From assembly GCA_900772835.1 (NCBI GenBank), contig CAAGSA010000006.1, positions 1 to 36,314 on the forward strand: a DNA stretch of 36,314 bases, in the 5' to 3' direction. Origin of the DNA: an uncultured Prevotella sp. Its GTDB lineage: Bacteria; Bacteroidota; Bacteroidia; Bacteroidales; Bacteroidaceae. Of this stretch, positions 1-8,698 are shown piece by piece. The notes under the pieces were generated by a model. That model was not told where the DNA came from. It saw only the letters and a list, made by a program, of their open reading frames with translations, and ran no database searches. The number at the start of each line of letters is the position of its first letter. The stretch's first letter is position 1. Made by a program: the position numbers and the translations under genes.

Positions 1-116
1 TGGCATTAATTGGATGTAATAGATTGAAATAGGGATGATGTGGTTACTGCTGAGCCTCGTAATGGTATGGATATTTCTTTTTCTACAGAAGCATTTGGCA
101 AAACAGAATTATTGAC

Positions 117-1184
117 ATGGAAAGAATAAGAGTTGCATCACTTTTTTGTGGTTGTGGAGGAATGGATTTAGGTGTGATAGGTGGATTTTCATACTTGGGC
201 AAAGAGTATGGTGAAAATCCATTCGATATTGTCTATTCTGTAGACAATGATGAATATTGCACTAAGATTTATAATGAAAATTTTAGCCATAAGTGTATGG
301 TTGAGGATGTCAGAAATATAGAAATAGATAAAATTCCTCAATTTGATATGCTTATTGGTGGCTTTCCTTGCCAGTCGTTCTCCATATCTGCCCAGAATCC
401 ACCTCGCTTAGGGTATAAGGACGAACGTGGAATGCTGTTCTTTGAGATGGTGAAAATTCTCAAAGAGCGTCAACCTCGTTTCTTCGTTGCCGAGAATGTA
501 AAAGGTATTATGTCTGCCAATAGCGGTAAGGCTTTTCCTATGATTATAAAAGAGTTTTCTGATGCAGGATATAATGTTACATATAAACTTCTGAATGCTT
601 CGGAATATGGCGTGCCTCAAAAGCGGGAACGTGTTATCATTGTGGGGTTCAAAAATGAGGAGGACTATTGGAAATTCAGGTTTCCGATGAAGTCAAAATT
701 GTCCGAAAGGAAAGTGCTTGGCGATGTGATAATGGAGGATGCCAACAATGACGAAAGTCTGTTTTTCAGTGAAAGGGCTGTGGCTGGCATGATGGCAGTA
801 CGTGAGAAGATGAATAAAGGGCGTGCTATGAGACTGGATGAGCCATGCAATACGATAAGTGCACATCTGGCAAAGGTAAGTCTCAATAGCACAGACCCCG
901 TATTTATGGTTGGCGAACGCTACCGTAGATTCTCAACTCGTGAGGCAGCGCGGATACAATCATTCCCTGATACATTTGAGCTCGGCTCTGTCTCTCAAGG
1001 CCGTCAGTATAAAGCTATAGGGAATGCGGTTCCCCCTGTTTTGATGTGGCATATTGTTCGGTCGCTTCAAAAGGTGACAACTGTTCATCAATTGAATTTG
1101 GAGGAAGTAAAAGCAGAATATCCAAATAATATTGTAGAAAATAAAAAGGTTGTAGCCATGCCCCGAATGCCGTTTGGAATTTAA
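117..1184 (+). CDS. C5-cytosine DNA methyltransferase, solitary
   Basis: This 355-residue protein methylates cytosine at C5 in DNA using S-adenosylmethionine. The family motifs are in order: motif I (LFCGCGGMDLG, about 9-19), motif IV with the catalytic cysteine (GGFPCQSFS, Cys85), motif VI (AENV, 125-128), motif VIII (QKRER, 168-172) and motif X (GNAVPP, 302-307). The target-recognition region between VIII and X is short, so it is near the lower size limit of the family. The ATG at 117 is the first in frame after several stop codons. No restriction endonuclease or mismatch nuclease follows it, although a partner could lie left of the window. Codons are clearly AT-richer than in genes from 1721 onward, which suggests horizontal acquisition. 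The recognition sequence cannot be inferred. The family call is very secure; its role (restriction-modification or orphan regulation) is open. Confidence 0.96.
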   Translation: MERIRVASLFCGCGGMDLGVIGGFSYLGKEYGENPFDIVYSVDNDEYCTKIYNENFSHKCMVEDVRNIEIDKIPQFDMLIGGFPCQSFSISAQNPPRLGYKDERGMLFFEMVKILKERQPRFFVAENVKGIMSANSGKAFPMIIKEFSDAGYNVTYKLLNASEYGVPQKRERVIIVGFKNEEDYWKFRFPMKSKLSERKVLGDVIMEDANNDESLFFSERAVAGMMAVREKMNKGRAMRLDEPCNTISAHLAKVSLNSTDPVFMVGERYRRFSTREAARIQSFPDTFELGSVSQGRQYKAIGNAVPPVLMWHIVRSLQKVTTVHQLNLEEVKAEYPNNIVENKKVVAMPRMPFGI

Positions 1185-1650
1185 CTTGTTTTTGGATTTT
1201 GACGGCGCAGAAATGTTAAATTCGTTGGTACATGGCGCTCTGAGAATCGAATATTTTCGGGAATGAGAAATTTTGTACGCTAAAACGCCGAAATTTTGCG
1301 AGCTGCGTAATTCGTTGTCGGTCAATGTGTTGTGCTTTGTGTAGAAAAGGAAGACGTCGGATTTTACCGTCATTCGATAGGAACGCTTTGATCGTTCGTA
1401 TTGAACGGCATGAAAGTTTGTGATGAAAAAATGTGGGCCCAACCCGTTTTGAATCTCCTTTTGCGGTGTTTCTGTAATCAAATTCTTTATATTTTCCGGA
1501 TTCGTCTGTCATCGTCGCCTATGCCGAGAGGCGCAATCGTCGACAACCGTCATTAACGGTAAATAACAATGTAAACAATTTTAAAAACCAAATGTTAATA
1601 CAGTAAGGTGGGAGTGTGAATGCATGTTAATCTTACGGTGGCGTATTCCG
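1185..1650. other. Intergenic stretch without a convincing gene
   Basis: About 470 bp separate the methyltransferase from the terminator of the symporter gene. Open frames of about 98 and 173 codons exist on the minus strand, but they overlap each other or run antisense into the methyltransferase, and neither has a recognisable motif, signal sequence or promoter. A small hairpin (ACCGT-catta-ACGGT, 1546-1560) is the only clear structure. It may be a decayed gene or a repeat family; I see no functional RNA in it. Confidence 0.5.
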
Positions 1651-1691
1651 AAAAAAACGGTCAAGAACTTGGCTTATCAAATTCTTGACCG
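1651..1691 (-). terminator. Rho-independent terminator of the symporter gene
   Basis: A perfect 10-bp stem (CGGTCAAGAA at 1658-1667 with TTCTTGACCG at 1682-1691) is followed, in the minus-strand direction, by seven Ts (As at 1651-1657). It sits about 30 bp past the stop of the minus-strand symporter gene. Confidence 0.9.
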
Positions 1692-1720
1692 GAAATAGGT
1701 TTAATGGTGTCGTATGTCTC

Positions 1721-3082
1721 TTATATTACCCCGAACTGATGCAGGAACACCAGTGCGATGAGCACCGGGCAGAGGTATTTCACGCAGAACATATACTGCC
1801 TGAAGAGCTTGCCCTTCAGCGAGCCGTAGTTGGTAATCTCGTCGTGCAGCATCTTGCGCGGCAGGAACCAGCCCACGAAGATGCTCGTGAGGAATCCGAT
1901 TATGGGCAGCAGAATCTGTCCGGTGAAGGAATCGCAGATGTCGAACAGTGCCTTGCCGCCGAAGGTGAGCGCATCGGTGCCGCTCAGCGAGAGCGAGCAG
2001 AGCACAGCCACCACGCAGCACATTGCGGTGGTTATCGTTGCCGCCTTCTTACGGCTGAAGTGCATCTCCTCCTGGATGAATGCCGTGCTCACCTCGTGGA
2101 GCGATATTATCGATGTGAGGGCTGCAAGTGCAAGCAGGGCGTAGAAGGAGAGCGACACGATGTATGCCAGCGCCGGGATGCCGCCGAAGGCGCGCTCGAA
2201 CACGTTGGGCAGAGTGATGAAGATGAGCGAGGGGCCGGAGTCGGGGCTTACGCCTGCCGAGAAGGCGGCAGGGAAGATAATCAGCCCGGCGAGCACAGCC
2301 ACCACCGTGTCGATCACCACTATCTGCACGGCTGTGCCGGTGAGGTCGGTCTGCTTGGAGAAGTAGGAGGCGAAAGTACACAGCGCACCCATGCTGATGC
2401 TCAGCGAGAAGAATGCCTGCCCCAGGGCTCCGAGGAACATCTCCTTGGTCACCTTCGAGAAGTCGGGCTTGAACAGGAACTCTATGCCGCTCCAGCCGCC
2501 CGGCAGCATGCACGATGCCACCACAAGCACGATGAGCAGCACGAAGAGGGCTGGCATGAGCATCTTGGACGCCTTCTCGATGCCTTCCTGCACGCCGCGC
2601 ATGATGATGAGGTGGGTCACGATAAGGAAGAGCACCGCCCAGAACACGGGCTTTATCGGGTCTTTCTCGAAATCGGCGAAATAGTTGGCGAAGAACTGGG
2701 GGTCGCCGTGCAGCTTGCCTGCTGCCGAGGCATAGATGTATTCGAAGCACCAGCCCGAAACCACCGCATAGTAGCTCGTCACGATGAATCCCGTGAGCAC
2801 GCCCATATAGCCCACCAGCGACCACCACGGCTTGCCGCCGGAGAGCTTGCGGTAGGCGCGCGCTGCGTTGGAAGCCGCGTTGCGGCCGATGATGAACTCG
2901 CTCACCATACAGGGGATGCCCAGAAAGAGGGCACACAGGATGTAGGTGAAGATGAAGAGGGCACCGCCGTTCTCGCCCGCCATATAGGGGAAACGCCACA
3001 CGTTGCCCAGGCCTACGGCTGAACCTGCCGTGGCGAGGATGATGCCTAACTTGCTGCCGAAGTTTGCTCTGTTTTCACTCAT
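1721..3082 (-). CDS. Sodium:neurotransmitter symporter family (NSS/SNF) transporter
   Basis: This 453-residue inner-membrane protein belongs to the sodium-coupled amino-acid transporter family that includes LeuT and TnaT. The N-terminus has the family signature around the unwound part of helix 1 (GSAVGLGNVWRFPY, residues 20-33), preceded by FGSKLGIILATA. The rest is a series of hydrophobic helices consistent with 11-12 spans, and the length matches bacterial members. It is transcribed alone, with a strong terminator downstream and a divergent promoter region shared with the VanZ-like gene. The substrate is probably an amino acid or related amine, but the sequence does not say which. Several long open frames overlap it in other frames, an effect of high-GC codon bias. 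Confidence 0.95.
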   Translation of the reverse strand: MSENRANFGSKLGIILATAGSAVGLGNVWRFPYMAGENGGALFIFTYILCALFLGIPCMVSEFIIGRNAASNAARAYRKLSGGKPWWSLVGYMGVLTGFIVTSYYAVVSGWCFEYIYASAAGKLHGDPQFFANYFADFEKDPIKPVFWAVLFLIVTHLIIMRGVQEGIEKASKMLMPALFVLLIVLVVASCMLPGGWSGIEFLFKPDFSKVTKEMFLGALGQAFFSLSISMGALCTFASYFSKQTDLTGTAVQIVVIDTVVAVLAGLIIFPAAFSAGVSPDSGPSLIFITLPNVFERAFGGIPALAYIVSLSFYALLALAALTSIISLHEVSTAFIQEEMHFSRKKAATITTAMCCVVAVLCSLSLSGTDALTFGGKALFDICDSFTGQILLPIIGFLTSIFVGWFLPRKMLHDEITNYGSLKGKLFRQYMFCVKYLCPVLIALVFLHQFGVI

Positions 3083-3152
3083 AGTATTGCTTTTTTTGTT
3101 TAGAAATCGTATATTTGGTTAAAAGGTTGACTTACGATGTCTTATATGGTTG

Positions 3153-3160
3153 CAAATGTA
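3153..3160 (-). promoter_or_regulatory. Bacteroidetes-type -7 element for the symporter gene
   Basis: Read on the minus strand this is TACATTTG, matching TAnnTTTG, about 70 bp before the start codon. No good -33 TTG is seen at the usual distance, so this is moderate evidence. Confidence 0.5.
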
Positions 3161-3172
3161 CTAATTTTTATT

Positions 3173-3180
3173 TACTTTTG
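3173..3180 (+). promoter_or_regulatory. Bacteroidetes-type -7 element for the VanZ-like gene
   Basis: TACTTTTG matches TAnnTTTG, with a TTG 20 bp upstream (3150-3152). It lies about 20 bp before the ATG at 3201 and sits back to back with the symporter -7 element. Confidence 0.65.
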
Positions 3181-3200
3181 CATCAGACAACAACGAAAAT

Positions 3201-3599
3201 ATGGACAATTTATTCAATTTTATTCGCAGATTCCCACTTTCCGCCCTCTGTGTGGCACTGATATGGTTTCTCTGTTTCTTCACTCCGCCACATACTCCGC
3301 TCGACGGCGTGCCGCTCATGGACAAATGGACACACTTCGCCATGTACGGAGGCACATGCTCGGTGATGTGGGTTGAGGTGCTGCGCGCCAAGGGCGCGTT
3401 TCCGGGAATGAGGCGCATGCTGACGTTCGTGTGGCTTTGCCCGGTGCTCATGAGCGGACTGATAGAGCTGCTCCAGGCATACTGCACCGGAGGAAGGCGC
3501 AGCGGCGAATGGCTCGACTTCCTGGCAAACGGCATCGGCGTAACGGCGGGCTTCATGCTCGGATATGCGGCGTACAGACTGAAGGGGCGTGGGCGCTGA
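3201..3599 (+). CDS. VanZ-like family membrane protein
   Basis: This 132-residue integral membrane protein has about four hydrophobic spans. It carries the VanZ-like family pattern: DKWTHFAMYGG near residue 40, a GLIELLQ segment near residue 93, and GEWLDFLANGIG near residue 107, with the conserved D, E and N positions. VanZ-like proteins in Bacteroidetes are small, widespread and of uncertain function; the founding member gives low-level teicoplanin resistance, but resistance should not be assumed here. The gene is divergent from the symporter and separated from the following lipoprotein gene by its own promoter. The family call is firm, the function unknown. Confidence 0.85.
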   Translation: MDNLFNFIRRFPLSALCVALIWFLCFFTPPHTPLDGVPLMDKWTHFAMYGGTCSVMWVEVLRAKGAFPGMRRMLTFVWLCPVLMSGLIELLQAYCTGGRRSGEWLDFLANGIGVTAGFMLGYAAYRLKGRGR

Positions 3600-3634
3600 A
3601 CTGAAATATTTTGAGCATTAGAGTGCCAAAAGCT

Positions 3635-3664
3635 TTGTTTTTCGCATAATTTGCTGTAATTTTG
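3635..3664 (+). promoter_or_regulatory. Consensus Bacteroidetes promoter for the thioredoxin-fold lipoprotein
   Basis: TTTG (TTG at 3635-3637) and TAATTTTG (3657-3664) are separated by 19 bp, matching the -33/-7 promoter. The start codon is 73 bp further on, leaving a 5' leader of about 65 nt. Confidence 0.8.
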
Positions 3665-3736
3665 CACCATTGTTTTTTGCTCTCAGTAGTAGGTACTGGC
3701 AGTCCTGAATAATAATCACACACTATCAAACAGAAT

Positions 3737-4900
3737 ATGAAAAAGACCATATCAACAATCGCCGCGCTGCTCGTGGCTGCACTGGTGGTTACATCGTGCG
3801 GAGGAAAGAAATTCCATATCGGCGGAAACATAACGAATGCCGCCGACTCAATCCTGTATTTCGAGAACATGAGTCTCGACGGCCCCGTGACCGTAGACTC
3901 CGTAAGGCTTTCCGGCAGTGGAGAGTTCAGCTTTGCCGACGATGCGCCGGCGGCACCCGAGTTCTACCGCCTGCGCATTGCCGACCAGATAATCAACCTG
4001 AGCGTGGACTCGACGGAGAACATACGCGTGAAGGCAGACTATCGCAACATGTCCACCGGATACACGGTGGAGGGCTCGGAAGAGTGCCGCGTGATAAAGG
4101 ACCTGGCAATAAAGCAGATAAACCTGCAGTCGTTCATCATCGGCATTGAAAACAACCCGGCAATCGGCTATGATGCAGCCGAGGACACGATAGTGAAGGC
4201 GCTGGCGCAGTATAAGGATTTCATCAAGCGCAACTACATCTACAGGCAGCCGATGCGGGCCTCGTCGTATTTCGCGCTCTTCCAGACTATTGGCAACAGG
4301 CTGATATTCAATCCGCGCGAAAACAAGGACGACATCAAGGCGTTCGCTGCCGTGGCCACGAGCTGGGACACTTTCCATCCCAACTCGCTGCGTGGAGAGA
4401 ATCTGCACAACATAGCCATTGAGGGCATGAAGAACGTGCGCATCATCGAAGGCAAGATAGCGCGGAGCCGGCAGGGCATCGACCCGTCGAAGGTGAGCAC
4501 GGCGAACATCATCGAGATTGCGCTGCGCGACAACCGCGGAAACATACGACGGCTGACTGGGCTGAAGGGGCAGCCGGTGCTGCTCGACTTCCACGTGTTC
4601 GGTGCCGAAGGCTCCATGCAGCGCATAATGAAGCTGCGCGAACTCTACAACAAGTACCACTCGCGCGGACTGCAGATATATCAGGTGTCGTTCGACCCCG
4701 ACGAGCATTTCTGGAAAACGCAGACTGCCGCACTGCCATGGATATGTGTACACGACGACGATGCGATGAACTCAAGTCTCATCATGTCGTACAACATACA
4801 GCGGCTGCCCACATTCTTCCTCGTGGACAGAAACAACGTGCTCTACAAGCGCGATGCGCAGATAAAGGACCTCGATGCCGAAATCGAAAGCATCCTGTAG
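3737..4900 (+). CDS. DUF4369/thioredoxin-fold lipoprotein lacking the CXXC motif
   Basis: This 387-residue predicted lipoprotein has a signal peptide ending VVTSC, with Cys21 as the lipidated residue. Residues about 24-110 resemble the DUF4369 N-terminal domain often fused to thioredoxin-like domains in Bacteroidetes. Residues about 270-387 resemble an AhpC/TSA or TlpA-type thioredoxin fold: GQPVLLDF, a VSFD strand and the IQRLPTFFLVD segment with its cis-proline. Where relatives have FWASWCGPC this protein has FHVFGAEGS, so both active-site cysteines are replaced (Ala290, Ser293). Dithiol-disulfide exchange by the usual mechanism should therefore be impossible. It may bind a partner or substrate without redox chemistry. 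It is monocistronic between its own promoter and terminator. The fold is fairly sure, the role unknown. Confidence 0.85.
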   Translation: MKKTISTIAALLVAALVVTSCGGKKFHIGGNITNAADSILYFENMSLDGPVTVDSVRLSGSGEFSFADDAPAAPEFYRLRIADQIINLSVDSTENIRVKADYRNMSTGYTVEGSEECRVIKDLAIKQINLQSFIIGIENNPAIGYDAAEDTIVKALAQYKDFIKRNYIYRQPMRASSYFALFQTIGNRLIFNPRENKDDIKAFAAVATSWDTFHPNSLRGENLHNIAIEGMKNVRIIEGKIARSRQGIDPSKVSTANIIEIALRDNRGNIRRLTGLKGQPVLLDFHVFGAEGSMQRIMKLRELYNKYHSRGLQIYQVSFDPDEHFWKTQTAALPWICVHDDDAMNSSLIMSYNIQRLPTFFLVDRNNVLYKRDAQIKDLDAEIESIL

Positions 4901-4951
4901 CCGACGACTCTCTTGCAATGCCGCTCGGACGGCATCGCAAATGCATTATAT

Positions 4952-4981
4952 ATAAGGTATGCACGCGCATACCTTATTTTA
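4952..4981 (+). terminator. Rho-independent terminator
   Basis: An 11-bp perfect stem (ATAAGGTATGC at 4952-4962, loop ACGC, GCATACCTTAT at 4967-4977) runs into a T-rich stretch. It lies about 50 bp after the lipoprotein stop codon. Confidence 0.85.
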
Positions 4982-5277
4982 TTTCTGCCCTTCAGGGCGT
5001 ATTGTCATCTGCCCGGTACGGCTTCGCGTCCTTGCTCCTTCCTGAATCTTTTTCCCTTTTTTTCCTGCCCCTTCCCCCGTTCCTCAGTCGCCTGCGTCTT
5101 GATATTGGTCAAACAACTGTAAGGAAAACTAATAATAAGTGTTGATTTTCCCCATTTGCAAGTATCAAGATGAAAGGAATTGAGCCATATAATTTACAGT
5201 TTTTTGTTGTAATAATACCCTTAATAGACGATTTTAGTTAAAAAACGCCCCCTGCCTGTTTTTTATGCTCATTTGTT
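4982..5277. other. Upstream region of the SusC operon, no gene seen
   Basis: About 300 bp between the preceding terminator and the SusC promoter hold no credible coding sequence. A short GCCC-ttca-GGGC hairpin near 4987-4998 and AT-rich tracts are present. It could contain an operator for the locus, but no clear palindrome stands out. Confidence 0.5.
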
Positions 5278-5308
5278 TTGCAAGAAAAGGAAATAATAAT
5301 TAATTTTG
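5278..5308 (+). promoter_or_regulatory. Promoter of the SusC/SusD operon
   Basis: TTG (5278-5280, within GTTTTG) and TAATTTTG (5301-5308) are 20 bp apart. Transcription would start near 5315, about 50 nt before the SusC ATG at 5365. Confidence 0.75.
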
Positions 5309-5364
5309 CAAAAACGTAACAAAATTATAATTTATTCATTCATTAATTAGGGAAGAGAGTATTT

Positions 5365-8300
5365 ATGGAAAAAAGACTAACAATGTTGTTGGCTTCGCTG
5401 TTCCTGTGCTTTGGAATGGCTTTGGCTCAGACAGAGGTCTCTGGTACCGTGATATCTCAGGATGACGGTGAACCGGTTATCGGTGCTACCATCATGGTAA
5501 AGGGCACCAAGACAGGTGCCGTTACGGATATCGACGGTAAGTTCTCGCTTAGTTGCCCACAAAACAATCCGACTATCATCGTGACTTATGTCGGAATGGT
5601 GGAGCAGACGCTTAAGGGTAAGAAAGGCATGACCATTAAGCTGGTACCGGACGCACATCAGATTGAAGAAGTCGTTGTGACGGGTATGCAGAAGATGGAC
5701 AAACGCCTCTTTACCGGTGCCGCAACCAAAATCGACGCGGACAAGGCGAAACTTGACGGTGTGGCTGATATCAGCCGCTCGCTCGAAGGTCGCGCTGCCG
5801 GTGTGTCAGTGCAGAACGTGTCTGGTACGTTCGGTACAGCACCTAAGATCCGTGTGCGTGGTGCAACTTCTATCTACGGTTCGTCAAAACCGCTGTGGGT
5901 TGTCGACGGAGTTATCATGGAGGACGTTACGGAAGTGGATGCCGACGCACTGTCGTCGGGTGACGCCGCAACGCTTATCTCAAGTGCCATCGCTGGTCTT
6001 AACGCTGATGACATCGAGAGCTTCCAGATCCTGAAGGACGGTTCGGCAACATCTATCTATGGTGCACGCGCTATGGCGGGTGTGATCGTTGTGACAACAA
6101 AGCGCGGTAAGGCAGGTTCTACAAAGATCAGCTATACCGGCGAGTTCTCTTACAGACTCAAGCCGAGCTACAGCGACTTCAACATCATGGACTCGCAGGA
6201 GCAGATGGGTGTGTACAAGGAAATGATGAACAACGGTTTCTTCTCGTTCGTAAGCTCATACCGCGCAAGCAGCAGCGGTGTGTTCGGCAAGATGTACCAC
6301 CTGATGAACCAGTATGATCCTACAACAAACTCGTTCGCACTCCCCAACACCACTGAGGCTATGTACTCTTACCTCAGACAGGCTGAGTACCGCAACACCG
6401 ACTGGTTCGATGTCCTGTTCAACAACTCTATTTCGCAGAACCACTCCATCAGCATGAGCTCGGGTACTGACAAGGCTCAGTACTATGCTTCTTTCAGCTA
6501 TATGGACGACCCGGGATGGTACAAGCAGAGCAACGTAAGACGTTATACCTCTAACATCAATGCTCTCTACAACATCAGCAAGAAGGTTTCCTTGAACTTG
6601 ATCGGTAACGGTAGCTACCGTAAGCAGCACGCTCCGGGTACTACAAACTCTAACGGTATCAACGGTGTGACCGGTGACGTGTCGCGCGACTTCGATATCA
6701 ACCCGTACTCTTACGCGCTGAACAGCTCGCGTACACTCGATCCGAATGAGACTTATACAAGAAACTACGCTCCGTTCAACATCCTCAAGGAGCTGGACAA
6801 CAACAATATGCAGTTCGACGTGGTTGACCTGAAATTCCAGGGCGAGCTGAAGTACAAGCCGGTAAGATCAGTTGAACTCTCTGTATTGGGAGCATACAAG
6901 TTCTCTACTACTACTCAGGTACACAAGATTACAGAGAACTCTAACCAGGCACAGGCATTCCGCGCAATGGACGATGCCACTATCCGCAACAACAACTCTT
7001 GGCTCTACAAAGACCCGGACAACGCGAACTCACTGCCTATCACAGTGCTGCCGACCGGAGGTTTCTACAAGGAGACCAAGTATAAGATGAACAGCTGGGA
7101 CTTCCGTGCCACTGCATCTTACAACGACGTGTTCAACGATATCCATATCCTCAACCTCTACGGCGGTATGGAAATCAACAACATCGACCGTAACAGCTCT
7201 TCATTCGACGGCGTAGGCATGAACTACGGAAACGGTATGCTCGGAAGCTACGACTACCGCTACTTCAAGCAGGGCGCTGAGCAGAACTCTATCTACTATT
7301 CTGTAGGAAACGGATACAGCCGTGAGGCTTCTTTCTTCGGAACTGCAACTTACTCTTGGAAGGGACGCTACACTGTAAACGGTACTGTACGCTACGAGGG
7401 TAGCAACCGACTCGGTAAGGCTACAAGCGCACGTTGGCTGCCTACATGGAACATCTCTGGTGCATGGAACGCACACGAGGAAACTTGGTTCGAGAAACTC
7501 AGCAACGTGCTTTCTCACGCTACTGTTAAGGCAAGTTACTCTCTGACTGGTGACAAACCGGCTATCACAAACGCAAACGTTATCATCATGAGCGGTAACA
7601 CATGGCGTCCGTTCACATCTGACAAGGAGACTAACCTCTCTATTTCAAGCTTCGCTAACCCTGACCTGACTTACGAGAAGAAGCACGAGCTCAACCTCGG
7701 TATCGACCTCGGTTTCCTGAACAACCGAATCAACTTCTCGTTCGACTGGTATACTCGTAACAACTACGACCTCATCGGTCCGAAGCGTACAACGGGTGTA
7801 GAGGGATCTATCATCAACTATGCCAACGTGGCAAGTATGAGATCGCACGGTGAGGAGTTCACTCTGAGCACAAGAAACATCGTGACGAAGGACTTCACAT
7901 GGAGCACTGACTTCATCTTCTCGCACAACAAGAGCCGCGTGACCGACCTCGATGCACAGACTCGTATCTACGACCTTATCTACGGTAACGGATTCACAAT
8001 GAAGGGATACCCATACCGCGCACTGTTCTCTATGGACTTCCAGGGTCTTAACGCACAGGGTCTGCCGACATTCGTGAACGAGAAGGGCGAAATCACTACA
8101 AGTGACATCGACTTCCAGTCTTACTGCCTCGACTATCTGAAGTATGAAGGCCCGACTGACCCGACTATCACAGGATCTCTCGGAAACGTGTTCTCTTACA
8201 AGGGATGGCATCTCAATGTCTTCATGACTTATTCGTTCGGAAACGTGGTTCGTCTTGATCCTACTTTCGCATCTTCTTACTCTGACCTCTCGGCAATGCC

Positions 8301-8676
8301 GAAGGAGTTCAAGAACAGATGGGTGGTTGCAGGCGACGAGCTGAAGACTACTATCCCGGCTATCGCTGACGTGAGAACAATCTCAAGCGACACTTACCTG
8401 AACCGTGCATACAATGCATACAACCTCTCTTCTGAGCGCGTGGCTAAGGGCGACTTCATCAGAATGAAGGAAATCTCGCTCGCTTACGACTTCCCGATGA
8501 AGTGGATCTCGAAGATTGGTCTTACAAACGCAAGCATCAAGCTTCAGGGTACCAACCTGTTCCTGATCTACGCTGATGACAAGCTGAACGGACAGGATCC
8601 GGAGTTCTTCAACTCGGGTGGTGTGGCTGCACCTATGTCTAAGCAGTTTACACTCACTGTACGTCTTGGTATTTAA
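5365..8676 (+). CDS. SusC/RagA-family TonB-linked outer-membrane transporter
   Basis: This 1103-residue outer-membrane beta-barrel imports a ligand captured by its SusD partner, powered by TonB. It has a signal peptide ending near residue 21 (MALAQ), a carboxypeptidase-regulatory-like domain (about 25-95, with GEPVIGATIMVKGT), the TonB-box-like EEVVVTG at 101-107, then a plug domain (KIRVRGATS, PLWVVDGV, QILKDGSATSIYGARA) and a long aromatic-rich barrel ending in TVRLGI. There is no extra N-terminal signalling (STN) domain, so it is not the type that directly drives an anti-sigma/ECF system. It is the first gene of an operon, followed after 22 bp by SusD. Codon use is strongly biased to TAC, AAC and CTC, unlike the neighbours, which suggests high expression. 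The ligand is unknown. Confidence 0.97.
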   Translation: MEKRLTMLLASLFLCFGMALAQTEVSGTVISQDDGEPVIGATIMVKGTKTGAVTDIDGKFSLSCPQNNPTIIVTYVGMVEQTLKGKKGMTIKLVPDAHQIEEVVVTGMQKMDKRLFTGAATKIDADKAKLDGVADISRSLEGRAAGVSVQNVSGTFGTAPKIRVRGATSIYGSSKPLWVVDGVIMEDVTEVDADALSSGDAATLISSAIAGLNADDIESFQILKDGSATSIYGARAMAGVIVVTTKRGKAGSTKISYTGEFSYRLKPSYSDFNIMDSQEQMGVYKEMMNNGFFSFVSSYRASSSGVFGKMYHLMNQYDPTTNSFALPNTTEAMYSYLRQAEYRNTDWFDVLFNNSISQNHSISMSSGTDKAQYYASFSYMDDPGWYKQSNVRRYTSNINALYNISKKVSLNLIGNGSYRKQHAPGTTNSNGINGVTGDVSRDFDINPYSYALNSSRTLDPNETYTRNYAPFNILKELDNNNMQFDVVDLKFQGELKYKPVRSVELSVLGAYKFSTTTQVHKITENSNQAQAFRAMDDATIRNNNSWLYKDPDNANSLPITVLPTGGFYKETKYKMNSWDFRATASYNDVFNDIHILNLYGGMEINNIDRNSSSFDGVGMNYGNGMLGSYDYRYFKQGAEQNSIYYSVGNGYSREASFFGTATYSWKGRYTVNGTVRYEGSNRLGKATSARWLPTWNISGAWNAHEETWFEKLSNVLSHATVKASYSLTGDKPAITNANVIIMSGNTWRPFTSDKETNLSISSFANPDLTYEKKHELNLGIDLGFLNNRINFSFDWYTRNNYDLIGPKRTTGVEGSIINYANVASMRSHGEEFTLSTRNIVTKDFTWSTDFIFSHNKSRVTDLDAQTRIYDLIYGNGFTMKGYPYRALFSMDFQGLNAQGLPTFVNEKGEITTSDIDFQSYCLDYLKYEGPTDPTITGSLGNVFSYKGWHLNVFMTYSFGNVVRLDPTFASSYSDLSAMPKEFKNRWVVAGDELKTTIPAIADVRTISSDTYLNRAYNAYNLSSERVAKGDFIRMKEISLAYDFPMKWISKIGLTNASIKLQGTNLFLIYADDKLNGQDPEFFNSGGVAAPMSKQFTLTVRLGI

Positions 8677-8698
8677 TACAACTTAAAAGGATTATAAA

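Noticed and set aside
3..32. C-terminal end of an upstream gene (ALIGCNRLK, stop)
   Set aside because: Only nine codons are visible, and no reading frame can be chosen with confidence at the window edge.
960..1512. Two minus-strand open frames of 173 and 98 codons
   Set aside because: They overlap each other in different frames, one runs antisense into the methyltransferase, and neither has a motif or promoter.
1685..3022. A 445-codon plus-strand open frame
   Set aside because: It is antisense to the symporter gene, is rich in His, Glu, Gln and Arg as expected of a shadow frame, and has no motif. The minus-strand frame has clear NSS signatures.
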